Source of the DNA: Hydractinia symbiolongicarpus
Lineage: Eukaryota; Cnidaria; Hydrozoa; Anthoathecata; Hydractiniidae
Assembly (NCBI RefSeq): GCF_029227915.1
Contig: NC_079879.1
Location: forward strand, 14,014,001 to 14,078,000
Direction: 5' to 3'
DNA: 64,000 nt
The position numbers were made by a program, and so were the translations under genes. Positions within the stretch are counted from its first letter, which is position 1; every line of letters begins with the position of its first letter. This document shows, piece after piece, positions 46,456 through 57,089 of this stretch. The notes beneath the pieces are model-generated. The model saw nothing but the letters and a program-made list of their open reading frames with translations. It had not been told where the DNA came from and ran no database searches.

Positions 46456-47250
46456 AAACAGCCTTTTGTTACCCTGTCCAGCTAAAAATCACACAGCAGT
46501 TTTAGTTTGTAGAACATTTTTCATGACAGTAGGATAAAAAACTCTTATTTGAAACTGAACATAAACTTTAAAAGAATAGCAATTAATTAGGTTACCTTAG
46601 GTACCTAGCTAGAGCTGGACTTAAGCGTGATATCCTGGACTGGTGTAAAGTTCAGATCAAGTTACAGAAATGGAAATTATTAGGACATTATTTGTATATA
46701 CATGTCAGGAAATCAAAAAAGAAATCAAATAAGAAATAAGAAATTTGACGATTTTTCATACATGTTTACGATTGCATGAGAACCGCGTGTCAGAATTTAA
46801 AAAGCCTTGGTAATAACAAATGTTTATGTTGAAAAAGTTTCCCGATATATATATATTAAAATAATATTCGTTTCTGTAACTTGAGCCGCTTTTTGTAACT
46901 TCAGCAGAACTGGTGTATGCTCGCCGGCAGGGTTAAAATTGTTGATTTCCAGTTGTACATACAATATATATAGCTAGCTACAATATCGTCCACAAAAATA
47001 TGGCTCTCCATTTCCCCTCAATGCTAAAAACTGCCCTTTAATGGCTAAGCAACGTAAAAAATTACAATGTGACAACAAATTGTATGGACGATTGTAGCTA
47101 GAACCAGCTATGTGATGGGGCATTCCTACAGTGTAGAATTATCTCACTCAATAGCTAATTTTATGCTAGATACATTGGTAATTTTACCCCAACTAAGTAG
47201 TTAATTTTATGCTAGTCTTGTAGCTAGTTTTGTGCTTTACAATACCACCT
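46456..47250. repeat. uninterrupted copy of the dispersed repeat
   Basis: About 0.8 kb whose left part matches 25500-25914 and whose right part matches 37984-38330. It shows what the Gypsy target looked like before insertion. No coding frame is seen. Confidence 0.8.
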
Positions 47251-47570
47251 ACTAAATAAACGTCATTTGGAAATCATGTTCTGTACACTAAAGTAATAAC
47301 TAATATCCTATGAGTAAATCTAACCCTAACCCTAAAATAGGAGCAACTTTACAATACCACCTACTAAATAAACGTTAAAATCCTATAAAAAATCTTGTAG
47401 GAAGGTAGAATTTATCAAAATAAAGAAAACAAAAATACAATTTATATATGTAATATATTTAATGTTATTGAAACCCACAATATTACAATTACTCGTGTGT
47501 TGTCTTTATAAGAACAAAAAAGTTCCCACATTGCGCTTGAGTAGCTGTTGGTTCAACTTGTCAGTAACGG

Positions 47571-47972
47571 TAAGGCTTCGTTCTCACCTGGCACTAAAAA
47601 ACGCTAAAGAGCGATAGAAATTGAGCACTAAAGAGCACTGGAAAATGACCTTCTGTTTTACAGTGATTCACACTAGAGAAAAATACTTAATATAAGAACT
47701 CCTTTGAGCATGGAACGTACTCTATTTCGTCATTTGGAAATCATGTTCTGTACAAAATACTTCTGCACGAATGTCGGCACCCTTGATCTCAGAAGAAAAC
47801 AATGAAACGAGCACTAGAATTACTTAGTGCTCGTTTGTGCTCGAAAAACAGCACTAATGAGCGACAATGAGCACTAAGGAGCGTTGAAACTGATTCTCAC
47901 TTATGAAAAAAACACAAGATATCGCTCGTTAGTGCTCTTTTGTGCTCTTTAGTGTCAGGTGAGAACCAAGCT
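47571..47972. mobile_element. 402-bp MITE built of GAGCACTAAAGAGC-type repeats
   Basis: The left end AAGGCTTCGTTCTCACCTGG and the reverse of the right end AAGCTTGGTTCTCACCTGAC match at most positions. Many GAGCACTAAAGAGC-like copies in both orientations lie in the first and last 100 bp. The middle contains a repeat of ATTTGGAAATCATGTTCTGT also found at 47265-47286. Confidence 0.75.
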
Positions 47973-48147
47973 TAAAGGATATTAAGATATGCAGCTATCA
48001 ATAAATTGTGAAAACTGACTTTAAGAATTCTAAAAATCGATCACTATTCTTATTTGCATAACGCCACATAAATTCACCTAAATGTAAATCAAAAAGACGT
48101 TTATTCGTGCCAAATGATTTTATTAGTATTTTATTATTATTTTATTA

Positions 48148-48764
48148 GTATTGTCACCTTCAGAATTAACGAACTGTATTGAATGATCAACTTTAAGATG
48201 TTGGTAATCTAATTCGCTTAAAACATCGTATGCTTTCCAGCTATCAGTTATTATAATTGGCCCTGGTGAAATCTACTGTTTAATTATTGGCAAAAATATT
48301 TGCCTGTCACATTTCTCTACAGCTACCATGAAATTTCACCTTGATTGTTCTTCAATCAATCCAAATACCCATTGTCCATTAAAACAGTGGCCTGAAATCA
48401 AAATTAATTCAATATTTTTAATTACCTAATAAAATAATTTTTTGCTGAAAGGAATGTATTAATAATATATATATTAATATATTGTATTATTTAAAAAATA
48501 AAACCCGGCGGTAAAACATAAAAGCAGGAACTGAAAAAAGTGCTTTAAAATAAATTTTGTGCAAGCCAATAAGTTTGTTTACAAAATAAAGAAGGTATGC
48601 ACGAACGTACCTCTGTGGTATTTTCTTTTTCCAAATTTGGATTCGTCAATTTGAACCCTAACACCAGGACCTCCAATGGGTGATGATTTTTTCATCATAA
48701 TTTCATCACAGATTTCTCGACAGAAATTGGCCCAATCAACTGCTGTTTTGGACGATATAGACAT
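48148..48764 (-). pseudogene. Merlin-type DNA transposase fragment (IS1016/ISXO2-like)
   Basis: Exon 1 (48764-48611) ends at a GTACGT donor. Exon 2 starts at 48391 after an AG and runs to about 48148; phases agree. Visible are SKTAVDWANFCREIC, VQIDESKFGKRKYHRG (first catalytic Asp), GQWVFGLIEE, and IIITDSWKAYDVL (second Asp) followed by LKVDHSIQFVN. This is the DDE core of the Merlin superfamily, related to bacterial IS1016. The N-terminal zinc part and the last acidic residue are absent, and exon 2 has in-frame stops, so it is dead. Confidence 0.8.
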
Positions 48765-49621
48765 CTAATGAAGCGACTATTTAGCTCGGCCCAGGTTTCT
48801 TCTGGTTGAGAATTTATTAAATGTTTAGCGGAACTGATGATGATATTGACGGCTCTGCAGCTAACGTCAATGTGGTAAACGGTTGATATTTGGAAGCGAC
48901 GTTATATTTGTGATAACATTATATTGCGAAATGAGGCTTAACACCGCCGTTACATTTGTGAGAAAACTAAACTACACAATAAAAAGTGAGAAGACATTGT
49001 AAAGACGAAATGATCAAAGTTGGTAGTTGGTCGTTGGTTTTAGTTATTACTAGTCGATAAGGCCCGTGGAAATATCCACTGAAGAGGCAGGATAAAAATG
49101 AAAAAGACGTCATCAAAACTCAAATGACTCTTTCAATTGAATTTTGATGACGTCAGCAACCGATCCATAACAAAAAATAATTGAGAACCTTGTTTTCACG
49201 TTGCCTCCATTGTGTAGAGCTTAAAGCGCTGATCAAAAAAATGTATATGATTAGCTAGCTAGCTTTAGGTGTGAGTGGTGAATAAGAATGGGTTCATTAC
49301 ATGTAAAAAATAGTGACATACTAGCAAACTAAACATACTCTTCCCTTCCTTTGTTTTCTTCAACAAGCCCTACCATCAGTTTCGATATAGCTTAGGTTTA
49401 ATGAAAGTTTGAGTTTGAGGCGGTATGTGTCCGAGAAATGGTCAAGTGATATTAGTAAAGGTGACTTATGATCACGTGGATAAAAAGTGTAGGCTGATTT
49501 AGTCTCAACTGGAAACATCCAATTTCACGCTTAGCCATCTTTAAAAACAACAGAAGCACTCCATCGCATTAATTTAAAAAACACCTTGTCTCGCTTAATT
49601 ATGCATTTATGCAGGAGAATG
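48765..49621. other. no gene seen
   Basis: Intergenic DNA with several TAGCTAGC runs and no supported frame. Confidence 0.5.
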
Positions 49622-49812
49622 ACTATGGTTGCTCATGTGTAGCAACGACTCATATATATAATTATATGATGACATATACTATGATTAAATGATGACATAT
49701 ATAATGCGTAAATCATATATATGATGTGTGTATCATATATATGACCTTAAGCGAAATACACATATGCATATATGAGTCGTTGAATATTGCTACATATGAG
49801 CAACCATAAATG
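49622..49812. repeat. 191-bp near-palindromic MITE
   Basis: The left half ATGGTTGCTCATGTGTAGCA is matched in reverse by TGCTACATATGAGCAACCAT on the right, followed on both sides by an AACGACTCATATAT-type block. The centre is AT-rich with repeated ATGATGACATATA. It would form a long hairpin. Confidence 0.75.
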
Positions 49813-49883
49813 ACAAGATTAAACTACTGGGCAACCCAGTCCAAAAAAAAATTTACAACGAAAATTGAAAATTTTGATGTATA

Positions 49884-50690
49884 GGTGTGACGTACGGAGT
49901 GTGGTTTCTATACGGAGTAATACTCCGTATAGATGCTATACGGAGCTTGGTTTAGCTATACGGAGTCTGCCAACGAATCTTCTTAATGTGAAATATTGCA
50001 ATATATGACTGTTTGAAACTAGTTCCAAAAAAAAAAAAATAATAATATCAAAAATAATCACCATAAAAAACAAGTTAAAAAGATAACCACGTCACGAATT
50101 ATATTGCAGCTATACGGAGTGTGGAAACATTAGTTTGATTGCAGCGACGGATTAAAGCATACATGAGATACCGAAAGTATGTTATACAGAATTTGCTATG
50201 CGGAGTATGCAGAATGTACTATAAGGTGTACGCCATACCGAGTATGCAACGCGGAGTATGCTATACGGAGTATGCCGTACGGACTATGTCATACTCAGTA
50301 TTCTAGTCGGAGTATGCCACACGAAGTGTGACATGCTAAATATACGAAGTATGCTATACGGAGTGTGACAGTTGGCAGTTCTGCTGATACTAATTGGTAC
50401 TCTGCATGTGTGTCTCATATGTTAGACTTTTTTCTTTTTACACAAATTATTTGCTTGTCTTAGGCACGATTTTTTAAACTGGAATAGCCCAGAGTAAACT
50501 TTTAATAAGAATGCTTAGTTTAGACTTCGACGCTTTTGTCAGTGTCGGCATTATATCCTCGCAGTTTTTGTACGAAATATTTTCGTCTATACGGAGTAAA
50601 CATGTCGCTATTCGAAGTTATACCCCGTATACGCATGCCTATACGGAGCCGTACTCCGTATAGCTGGACACTCCGAATGGAACATAGGTG
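49884..50690. repeat. block of about 19 CTATACGGAGT-type motifs
   Basis: The motif CTATACGGAGTATGC and close variants occur in both orientations across 800 bp. Two are head-to-head palindromes (49911-49934 and 50640-50664). Spacing is irregular, with a dense group at 50195-50365. It could be a MITE with many subterminal transposase sites or a degenerating array; no frame is present. Confidence 0.8.
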
Positions 50691-50727
50691 CGGAAACCCT
50701 ATAACCCTCCACCGTCCCTAATATTTA

Positions 50728-50772
50728 GCGATTTAATGAGGAAATGGGCTCCGCTACTCTCCGCAAAAAACT
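50728..50772. repeat. single copy of the 38721-39845 element end
   Basis: TTTAATGAGGAAATGGGCTC and following CGCTACTCTCCGCAAA match the ends of the element at 38721-39845. No partner end was found nearby. Confidence 0.7.
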
Positions 50773-51161
50773 TGAAGGAAGTTAAAAAGACAAGACAGGT
50801 GAGAATATACTCTAGTTATATTCTTCCCTTTTTTTTCGCAGAGCTAGTTAGCAAATAAATATTGTTGACATATACTTTGTTAAACGAGTGAAATGTTTTT
50901 TGTATTTTTTGATTAGTAGCCAGCTAGTTAGTGTTTGTGAACTATATCCACTAGCCTTCTTAGCTCTGCTGGCTAGCTAATAGGCTAGCTAGGTGGATGT
51001 TGGTGACTTTCTGAGTTAACTAGCTATAGCTGGCTATAATGTAAAAGCTAATGCAAAATGAAAACAATCAGTACACAAACACAGAACACGTGCAGATCGT
51101 CTGGTTGGTTGAACCCACTGATATCGAGGGACAAACTAATTTTAAGCGAAAACTGCTAACT
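50773..51161. other. no gene seen
   Basis: AT-rich DNA with TAGCTAGC runs and no coding evidence. Confidence 0.5.
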
Positions 51162-51162
51162 A

Positions 51163-51220
<58 letters not shown>
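51162..51220. repeat. (ACTT)n microsatellite
   Basis: About 15 perfect tetranucleotide units. It lies just outside the first Polinton frame and may mark the area of the element boundary, though no terminal repeat was found. Confidence 0.95.
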
Positions 51221-51221
<1 letters not shown>

Positions 51222-51409
51222 TATATTTTATAGGTCTACAAGGCCTATAAAATACACTAAATTAAGGGCTGTAAACAGGAGGTGTGTCTACATAGTGCTT
51301 GCATACTGCACAGATTGAAGTTTTTTTAAAATCTCATCTTTTCCCTCTTGCCTTCCCTCCTTTCGGCCTTTCGCAACTAGCTGAGCACGCTCTTGTTCAT
51401 TAATGGCAT

Positions 51410-51961
51410 TCACGATACGATTAAAACGCTGCCGCATCTGTTCCTTAGGCTGTACTCATAGTCACTGATTACACCATTTTCCATTGCTTTTGATATCAGA
51501 TCAACAATAGAGTTCAATTTCGCTTCTGCGAGTAGCCTTATACATCCATGTTTCTTGTATTTGACACGGAGCCTTTTCGAAGCGTTCCGGAGACCGGCTT
51601 GGCTTATACCAGTTGCAATCGCGGGCCCCGCCCCCATGGCAATGGCCAAGGGAACTCCCATACCCGAGGCAATGGCCCCGATTCCAAGCCCCGACGTGAT
51701 AACGCTTATGCGAAGCAAACCATGATCGCAGAATCGTACCCACGTGTTATGCATTTTAAATCTATTCGCAAGTCTGTTCCGCTCCTTAATCTCATCCGGC
51801 AGGTACTTTTCAATATCCTCAGTCTTTTTGAGTCTGTAAACCTGACTCTCATCCTGCATATCAGCGCCTTGCGCAGGTGCACTCGGCAAACTCGGATACA
51901 GTTTGCTGATATGGATCATCTCTATTCCATTAGCAAATGCATTGTGAGGCGTTCTTTTCAT
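51410..51961 (-). CDS. Polinton-associated membrane protein, unknown function
   Basis: A 183-codon frame beginning MKRTPHNAFANGIEMIHISK. The middle (residues about 83-120) is a long Gly/Ala/Ile segment (ISVITSGLGIGAIASGMGVP) able to span or insert in a membrane. A basic stretch follows, then a helix with LLAEAKLNSIVDLISKAMEN and ISDYEYSL. Proteins with this last part occur in other cnidarian Polintons as far as I recall, without a known role. The C-terminus (RNRCGSVLIVS) looks shifted: the usual helix seems to end in another frame. Confidence 0.55.
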   Translation of the reverse strand: MKRTPHNAFANGIEMIHISKLYPSLPSAPAQGADMQDESQVYRLKKTEDIEKYLPDEIKERNRLANRFKMHNTWVRFCDHGLLRISVITSGLGIGAIASGMGVPLAIAMGAGPAIATGISQAGLRNASKRLRVKYKKHGCIRLLAEAKLNSIVDLISKAMENGVISDYEYSLRNRCGSVLIVS

Positions 51962-52155
51962 GGTGATAGACGTCTTTTAGCATGAACTCTAGACGGTCCG
52001 TAGATCCCTTCAGTGGAAGGTAAACAGGAGTGTCAAAATCCCAGGTTAACATGTCCCCCAGGCGTTTAGCTCCTTAGTGGGAAGCAGGGCGAGAATTTTA
52101 GACTTTTTACCATCCAGTAGGCAGTCTTCTTTATCCATTTGCGTTCAAACGAGTC
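51962..52155. other. short gap between Polinton genes
   Basis: No frame of note. Confidence 0.4.
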
Positions 52156-52575
52156 TCAATCTTTGATACACGTCGGTCCTATAATAGGCATTGTGGTAAC
52201 CGCTCGTGTAGTACTTTTTTGCGGGGTCGTAGGGTAGGCCCAAAAGCTCTTGCAATGGTCTATGAATAACCACCGTATACCCGTCACTGACACAAGTCTG
52301 CAGAGTCCATTTTTCAAGACAAACACTTTAATCTTGTCCTCCACCTGGCTGGTGGTAATATTCGCGATATCCTCTATTCTGTATAAACCGTCCATGATTT
52401 CAATTCGAGTTACCCTCTGATCGGGTCCCACTTTCTGGATGCTGAAGTTGTTATTACTGTACAGGTTAAGCCATGCAGATCGAATACTGATGGATTTCAG
52501 AGCTATACGAGTATCTTGTCCGAGGTAGTCCTCGAGAATCGTAGGTTCTTCATTATCAGTGATGTAGAGTTACTT
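52156..52575 (-). pseudogene. capsid-like Polinton protein candidate (minor capsid or penton type)
   Basis: The frame is open on the minus strand from about 52567 to 52156. It reads LYITDNEEPTIL, then RIALKSISIRSAWLNLYSNN and RIEIMDGLYRIEDIA. The layout (a short strand, a statement of interval, then SAWLNLY and a strand-rich GLYxxEDI part) resembles small jelly-roll capsid proteins coded in Polintons. An ATG lies three codons before, at about 52575, with a TAA directly after the second codon, so the start is broken. It is divergent from the plus-strand gene at 52588. The capsid role is an inference. Confidence 0.45.
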
Positions 52576-52587
52576 CATCCTTTGTTT

Positions 52588-53761
52588 TAAAACAAAGATG
52601 AACATATGCTCATACAACCCCAAGGCAAGGTGCAAAAGTAACAGAGGAAAATGGAAACTTAGTGTAACCAATTTAGAGCACCAGGATCTCTACGTGTCTA
52701 CAGAGTTCCATATTTCTGTGGCACAACCTACCATGATGACCCCGTTCAACTGGGGTGGGCAGGACAGGCCTTGGAATATTGGAACATTCAGGTAAATTTT
52801 GCCGCACACTGCGCAACTACCGCATTGGGCATCTGTGCTAAGCACACGGGTTTGGTACCCCTTATCAATTCGATCTTTAAATTTCACGTCTATTACCACA
52901 TGCGTCGTATATTGGCAAGCATGAAAGTACCCATGCCATATGACGATGGGTTCTCGCAGTATAAAAACCCCTACTCAACCTCCGGATACGCCCAAGTATG
53001 TCGCGAGTATGGTGCAGATCCTAATGCTTTGTACAAATTCAATGCCGTCATGTCATCACTAACCAATGGATCGTGGTGGCCCCAAGTTGACGGCGATTGG
53101 GTCAAATTTATCATGCCAACAAGCCAAGGCTTAAAGTCGGAAGGTCTGACCAAGCTAAGCAAAAGTATCCAGGTTATGTGGTCTTCTTTCTGGGATCACA
53201 AGCAGGTGCCAAGGCATCCTTAACCGGGTCCGGTGCTGACAGCTACACGGCAAGGCAAATCTTGCTACAAAAATTTGAGGCCATGATACAACGTCAAGAG
53301 AATGTAGGCCATGACATTACAGAGCTCCAGAGGGTGCTGCAATATGCCCGAACTCCAGTGAATTTTTCGGTTACGCATAGCGTCTACATGCTGCCTTCTG
53401 ATATGAACCTTAGGATAGGCAAAATCGTAAGGTATAACAACAACATTTTGATAGCGCCCAAAAATGTCATCATTTGCATAAGGCTTGACTTGAATAACAA
53501 GCCTATTGTGGGGCATGCGTACGCCGCACCCCTCAAGCATACTATGAAAACACCCATAGATACTCCAAAGCATGCTACACCTCATGTACCTCCTAGGCAT
53601 AGTACACCTCCTATACATCCTATACATACTACACCTCTTATACCTCCAAAATATACCATACCACCCACCATAATTGAACAACCCCAACAAAACCAACATG
53701 AGGATACCAAGATTGCGTTAATCACGATAAGGGTAGGTATCATCATCGCATATATCGTTTA
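52588..53761 (+). pseudogene. conserved Polinton gene of unknown function, frameshifted
   Basis: Three overlapping plus-strand frames (52598-52795, 52771-53223, 53097-53762) read as one protein of about 390 residues. It is interrupted by one-base losses at about 52790 and 53172, and the first 30 codons are also disturbed. Notable parts are FHISVAQPTMMTPFNWGG, CAKHTGLVPLINSIFKFHVY, MPYDDGFSQYKNPYS, WKW-like NGSWWPQVDGDWV, LTGSGADSYTARQI and YMLPSDMNLRIGKIVRYNN. The C-terminus is a proline/threonine/histidine tandem repeat (TPPIHPIHTTPLIPPKY) ending in a hydrophobic segment. I do not recognise a domain. Its position among virion-type genes suggests a structural role. Confidence 0.55.
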
Positions 53762-53776
53762 AATAAGCTTGTTTCC

Positions 53777-54210
53777 TCACGTATAGCACGAAAAACCGGA
53801 GGCTGCCGCAATGGCCATGTACAGGTGCTTGGTTGACGCTACTCTCAGAAAAAAGGAGACTACTGTACCGATGATCCCGGGTAATGCAGCACCTGCCTTA
53901 CCTGCCAAATATTTAAGGTACCTTCCAAGCCTTTCAAGCTGCTTCTCCACAAAACCTTTTTCACCACCGGCCGCGGCACTTCCCCTTGCAGCACCTGCCG
54001 CTGCACTTCCTCCCGTAACGGCAAGTACAATGGTGGAAACCAGTAGACTGATAGCGGAGACGATACTAGCTATGGCCAGACCCTGCTCCTTGAAGAGTAT
54101 TTTAAGCTTTTCAAGCAGGGATGTGTTATCTCCGGAGTTTTTCAAAAGAGTATCCTTGATGTGTCTCAGTTGGCTGTAAATCTCATTGGATTGGACAACG
54201 ATATGTATAA
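53777..54210 (-). CDS. Polinton-associated two-span membrane protein
   Basis: The frame is open from about 54210. It holds EIYSQLRHIKDTLLKNSG, then EKLKILFKEQGLAIASIVSA leading into a first membrane segment (about 20 residues), an Ala/Gly-rich linker, FVEKQLERLGRYLKYLAGKA, and a second hydrophobic segment PGIIGTVVSFFLRV. Proteins of this layout are common next to Polinton genes in cnidarians, to my knowledge, with no known role. The start is uncertain: an ATG at 54145 is usable, but similarity in style begins earlier. The C-terminal end looks truncated. Confidence 0.6.
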
Positions 54211-54378
54211 ATTCTATATCGCGTCAGAGAAGAAGGTCCCGCAATTGAAAGATTTTTACGTACCCTCCAAGCTGCAACAAGATGGGGAACTCACATTCAT
54301 CCTTGGCTCCCTATCTCTGCTAGGGTTTATTGCCTACAAGTATCTGTAAAACGTTTTTAAAATGTATGAATAAAACAC

Positions 54379-55358
54379 ATGTCAAAAGCATCACGGGAGG
54401 AAGAAGCAGAAAAGCTTGGCAATATCTATTACATGCCGCAACATCTATGGACCGGCTATTAAATTACTCGCTGCAGAATCTGGCTTCTCCAAAAAGAAGG
54501 TTACTCATTGGCTGAGTAGGCAACTCTTATTTCTAAGGCATATCAAGGGTCCAAAACGTATTGACTACCCCCATTTTACCATTACAATGCCCAACGAAAT
54601 GCACCAGTTTGATTTACTGTACATGCCCCATAACAAGCTATATGGTAGCACAAATAAATACATACACACAGGGATTGATGTAGCTTTACGTTACAAAGTA
54701 GCAAGACGAACGAAGAAAGCTAGCGAAGTCGTGGACATCATCAAGGACATCTACAAAGCAGGGCCCTTGCACTACCCGAAAACATTCCAGTGTGACAATG
54801 GTAGCGAATTCAAATCGCATGTAACGAAGCTATTGGAGGGTAAAGGGGTGGAAATTAAGAGGGCTACCACAAAGTATCACCACACATTTACGGCCTTCGT
54901 CGAGTCCTACAACAAGGTCCTCGCGTCAAGACTCTTTAAGCCTCAAGATGCACAAGAGCTGGCTTCTGATGAGATTAGTACCATTTGTGTGAAACACCTG
55001 TACACTATCGTCAAAAGTCTCAACAGTACCAAGACGGCCATGATTGGCATGAAACTTAACAAGGCGATCAAACTCAATGAGGTCCCGCTCGCGAAAAGCG
55101 AAGAATATCCCGAGGAGAGACCCCTACCCGAGGATGGGCTGAACTTGTACCTCCTACAACCCGGAGCATGATGATCAAAGGCAACGCGTCACCGATGCTT
55201 TCTGGAGCAGGAAAATGTATAGGTTGGACCGTATAGTAGCAGGTAGCCGGGTTTTATACTATTTAAAGGATGGTCCCGAAAGGAACTTTGTGTCAGAAGA
55301 GTTGATGCTTATTCCTGAAGATTTTCAGGTACCTCCGGATCGCGTGAAGGATTGGTAG
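54379..55358 (+). pseudogene. Polinton integrase (retroviral type, D,D35E)
   Basis: The start ATG is at 54379, followed by an N-terminal helical part with YYMPQHLW. A one-base shift at about 54463 leads to the main frame 54416-55171. It holds FSKKKVTHWLSRQLLFLRHI (a zinc-less DNA-binding helix), MHQFDLLYMP (first Asp), FQCDNGSEF (second Asp) and TAFVESYNKV (Glu). Exactly 35 residues separate the second Asp from the Glu. A second shift at about 55169 precedes a C-terminal chromo-like segment (FWSRKMYRLDRIV, RNFVSEELMLIPEDFQVPPD). The enzyme inserts the element into host DNA. Without the two shifts it would be complete. Confidence 0.88.
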
Positions 55359-55399
55359 ACACCCTCAACCCTATAATTTTTACTACTACTCCAGTCCTG

Positions 55400-56124
55400 T
55401 AATGCCAGAACAACTAGATCATACAGGTCATCACGAGTAAGATTGACTGGTCCAAAATGGTTCTTGAAACGTTCCACATGTCCCTCATCTTCAAACCGAT
55501 TAAAGGCATGTTTGCCGTTGGGGTTGTCGATGACAACATTCTCCTCCGCCCCCGAGTAGTTGTCCTTGAACCATCTCCATTTGGTATGGATAATACGTAT
55601 TTGGACACGCGCACAGTAGTATGGAAGGTGATGGTATTCTTCGCCATGCCGCGCACATGTTTTCTGTATATCATAATGACGTCGTCCTTACCTGGATCCC
55701 GAGACCGTTCTTTGAGCCTCGCATTTTCCTGGATCTGTACTTCGAGTTTGTACCCCAAATCCACGAGATGTTCATCCCTGGAGTCAAGGTCATTCTCAAG
55801 AATGCCAATGTTAACATCCCTGTCCTCTAGGGCCTGACGCTGCTCCTTAAGCTCATCCTGTAGTTTTTTCACACATGCCCTTGCCAGCCATTTGATGACC
55901 CCAACAGCTTTTGGTTTTCGGGAACGGTGAACTAATTCCAAGGCGCCCTCGAGTGTGACAAAGAGGTCATGCCCATTTTTCGCCTTACCAAGGAGGCACC
56001 GCGGAGATGCTCCCACCCTGGACCCTACTATTTCGGACCTGGTAGATAGGAACGTTGAAGGTATTGTCATATTTTTATTATTTTCATTACCCAGGAAACG
56101 TCCCAAATCGGCACGTTTGAACAT
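55400..56124 (-). pseudogene. MSV199/BRO-like coiled-coil protein, copy 1
   Basis: It begins MFKRADLGRFLGNENNKN. The N-terminal domain ends FVTLEGALELVHRSRKPKAV, the pattern of viral MSV199/BRO-type DNA-binding domains. A coiled coil (residues about 85-145, with EDRDVNIGILENDLDSRDE) follows, then DPGKDDVIMIYRKH and a C-terminal domain whose frame shifts at about 55580. The shifted part reads WFKDNYSGAEENVVIDNPNG and RFEDEGHVERFKNHFG, then LTRDDLYDL. Such proteins occur in large DNA viruses, phages and Polintons and may regulate transcription. It lies end to end with the integrase. Confidence 0.72.
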
Positions 56125-56386
56125 AGGTTGATCCTGATTATTGGATAGGGTCTCGATGGCTCCTGTGTTAACATAACTTGCGACGACATCTTTCTATATA
56201 CCGATGCTTACCCAGAGGATTTCAACATGGTCATTTTAATACCCTTGTGAGTATTAAACTGTCCACACCCTGGATACTACCTATTCCGCGAGCTCTAGGA
56301 GGCGTTCATGCGTATAGTGTTCACCAAGCCTAAAATGTCTCACGCGCTCTGGGTTTACCTCGATACATCCACGTTCCCGGAGCCAA

Positions 56387-56975
56387 TTATAGTGTACGAT
56401 AGCATTTGGCGTGGTAGTCAACAAGCTTATTTCGTATTTTTTGGGCTACATACCCCTGTTGGCCACAGATGGCAAGGTATTGAAAGGGATCATCGCTGTT
56501 CTTCCGGATAATGATCATGCTATTATCCTTGCCAGGATCTTCAAGGTGGGGCACGGCATGTTGCCGTAGCTCCTCAATTTCATCTCCCAGCGCCATGAGC
56601 TGGCTATCCCTATCCTCAATTTCATCATTGAGGACAGCCACAGCATTATCCTTCTCCTCGATAGTCCCCTGCAATTATTCCACCCCTTCCCGGCCAACCA
56701 TTTTGTTAAGGCTACGGCCTTAGGCTTTCTTGACCCGACGGTAATTTCAAGGGCCCCGTCCAACGTGACAAATTCATCATGGGGATTTTTCCCTCCTCCT
56801 AGCATACCCGACCTGCTTTATTCGCTACATACAGCCGGTATACCCTCTATTTCTCCCCTTGATATTATCATATGGCGATCAAAACCATATTGCCTGGCAT
56901 TTTGAATACATAGAAATTTCTCAAGATCAGCACGTTTGAACAGGCGCTGACCCTGCTTATCGAAAAAGTTTCAAT
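56387..56975 (-). pseudogene. MSV199/BRO-like coiled-coil protein, copy 2
   Basis: A paralogue of the neighbour, directly upstream on the same strand. It starts near LFKRADLEKFLCIQNARQYG (the first Met is lost). An in-frame TAA follows at about 56823, then FVTLDGALEITVGSRKPKAV. A frameshift at about 56690 leads into a coiled coil (EEKDNAVAVLNDEIEDRDSQ), then EDPGKDNSMIIIRKNSDDPF and YLAICGQQGYVAQKIRNKL. The rest of the C-terminus is in pieces. Shared FKRADL, GSRKPKAV and DPGKD motifs show that the two copies arose by duplication, but they differ at the C-terminus. Confidence 0.68.
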
Positions 56976-57089
56976 CGATCCTGCGGGTATTGCGTTGAAT
57001 AAAGCGAGTTGTAAAGACATTTTCTATATACCAATGCCTGGCCGGAGGCTTTCAATGGTCTTTTAAGAATCTTCCAAGTCCTGGGGTGT

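Noticed and set aside
47320-47335. Telomeric repeat (TAACCC)
   Set aside because: Only about two units; no array.
54161-54349. Small plus-strand membrane protein before the integrase
   Set aside because: It has a hydrophobic tail, but part overlaps the better supported minus-strand membrane protein; it could be real but nothing favours it.
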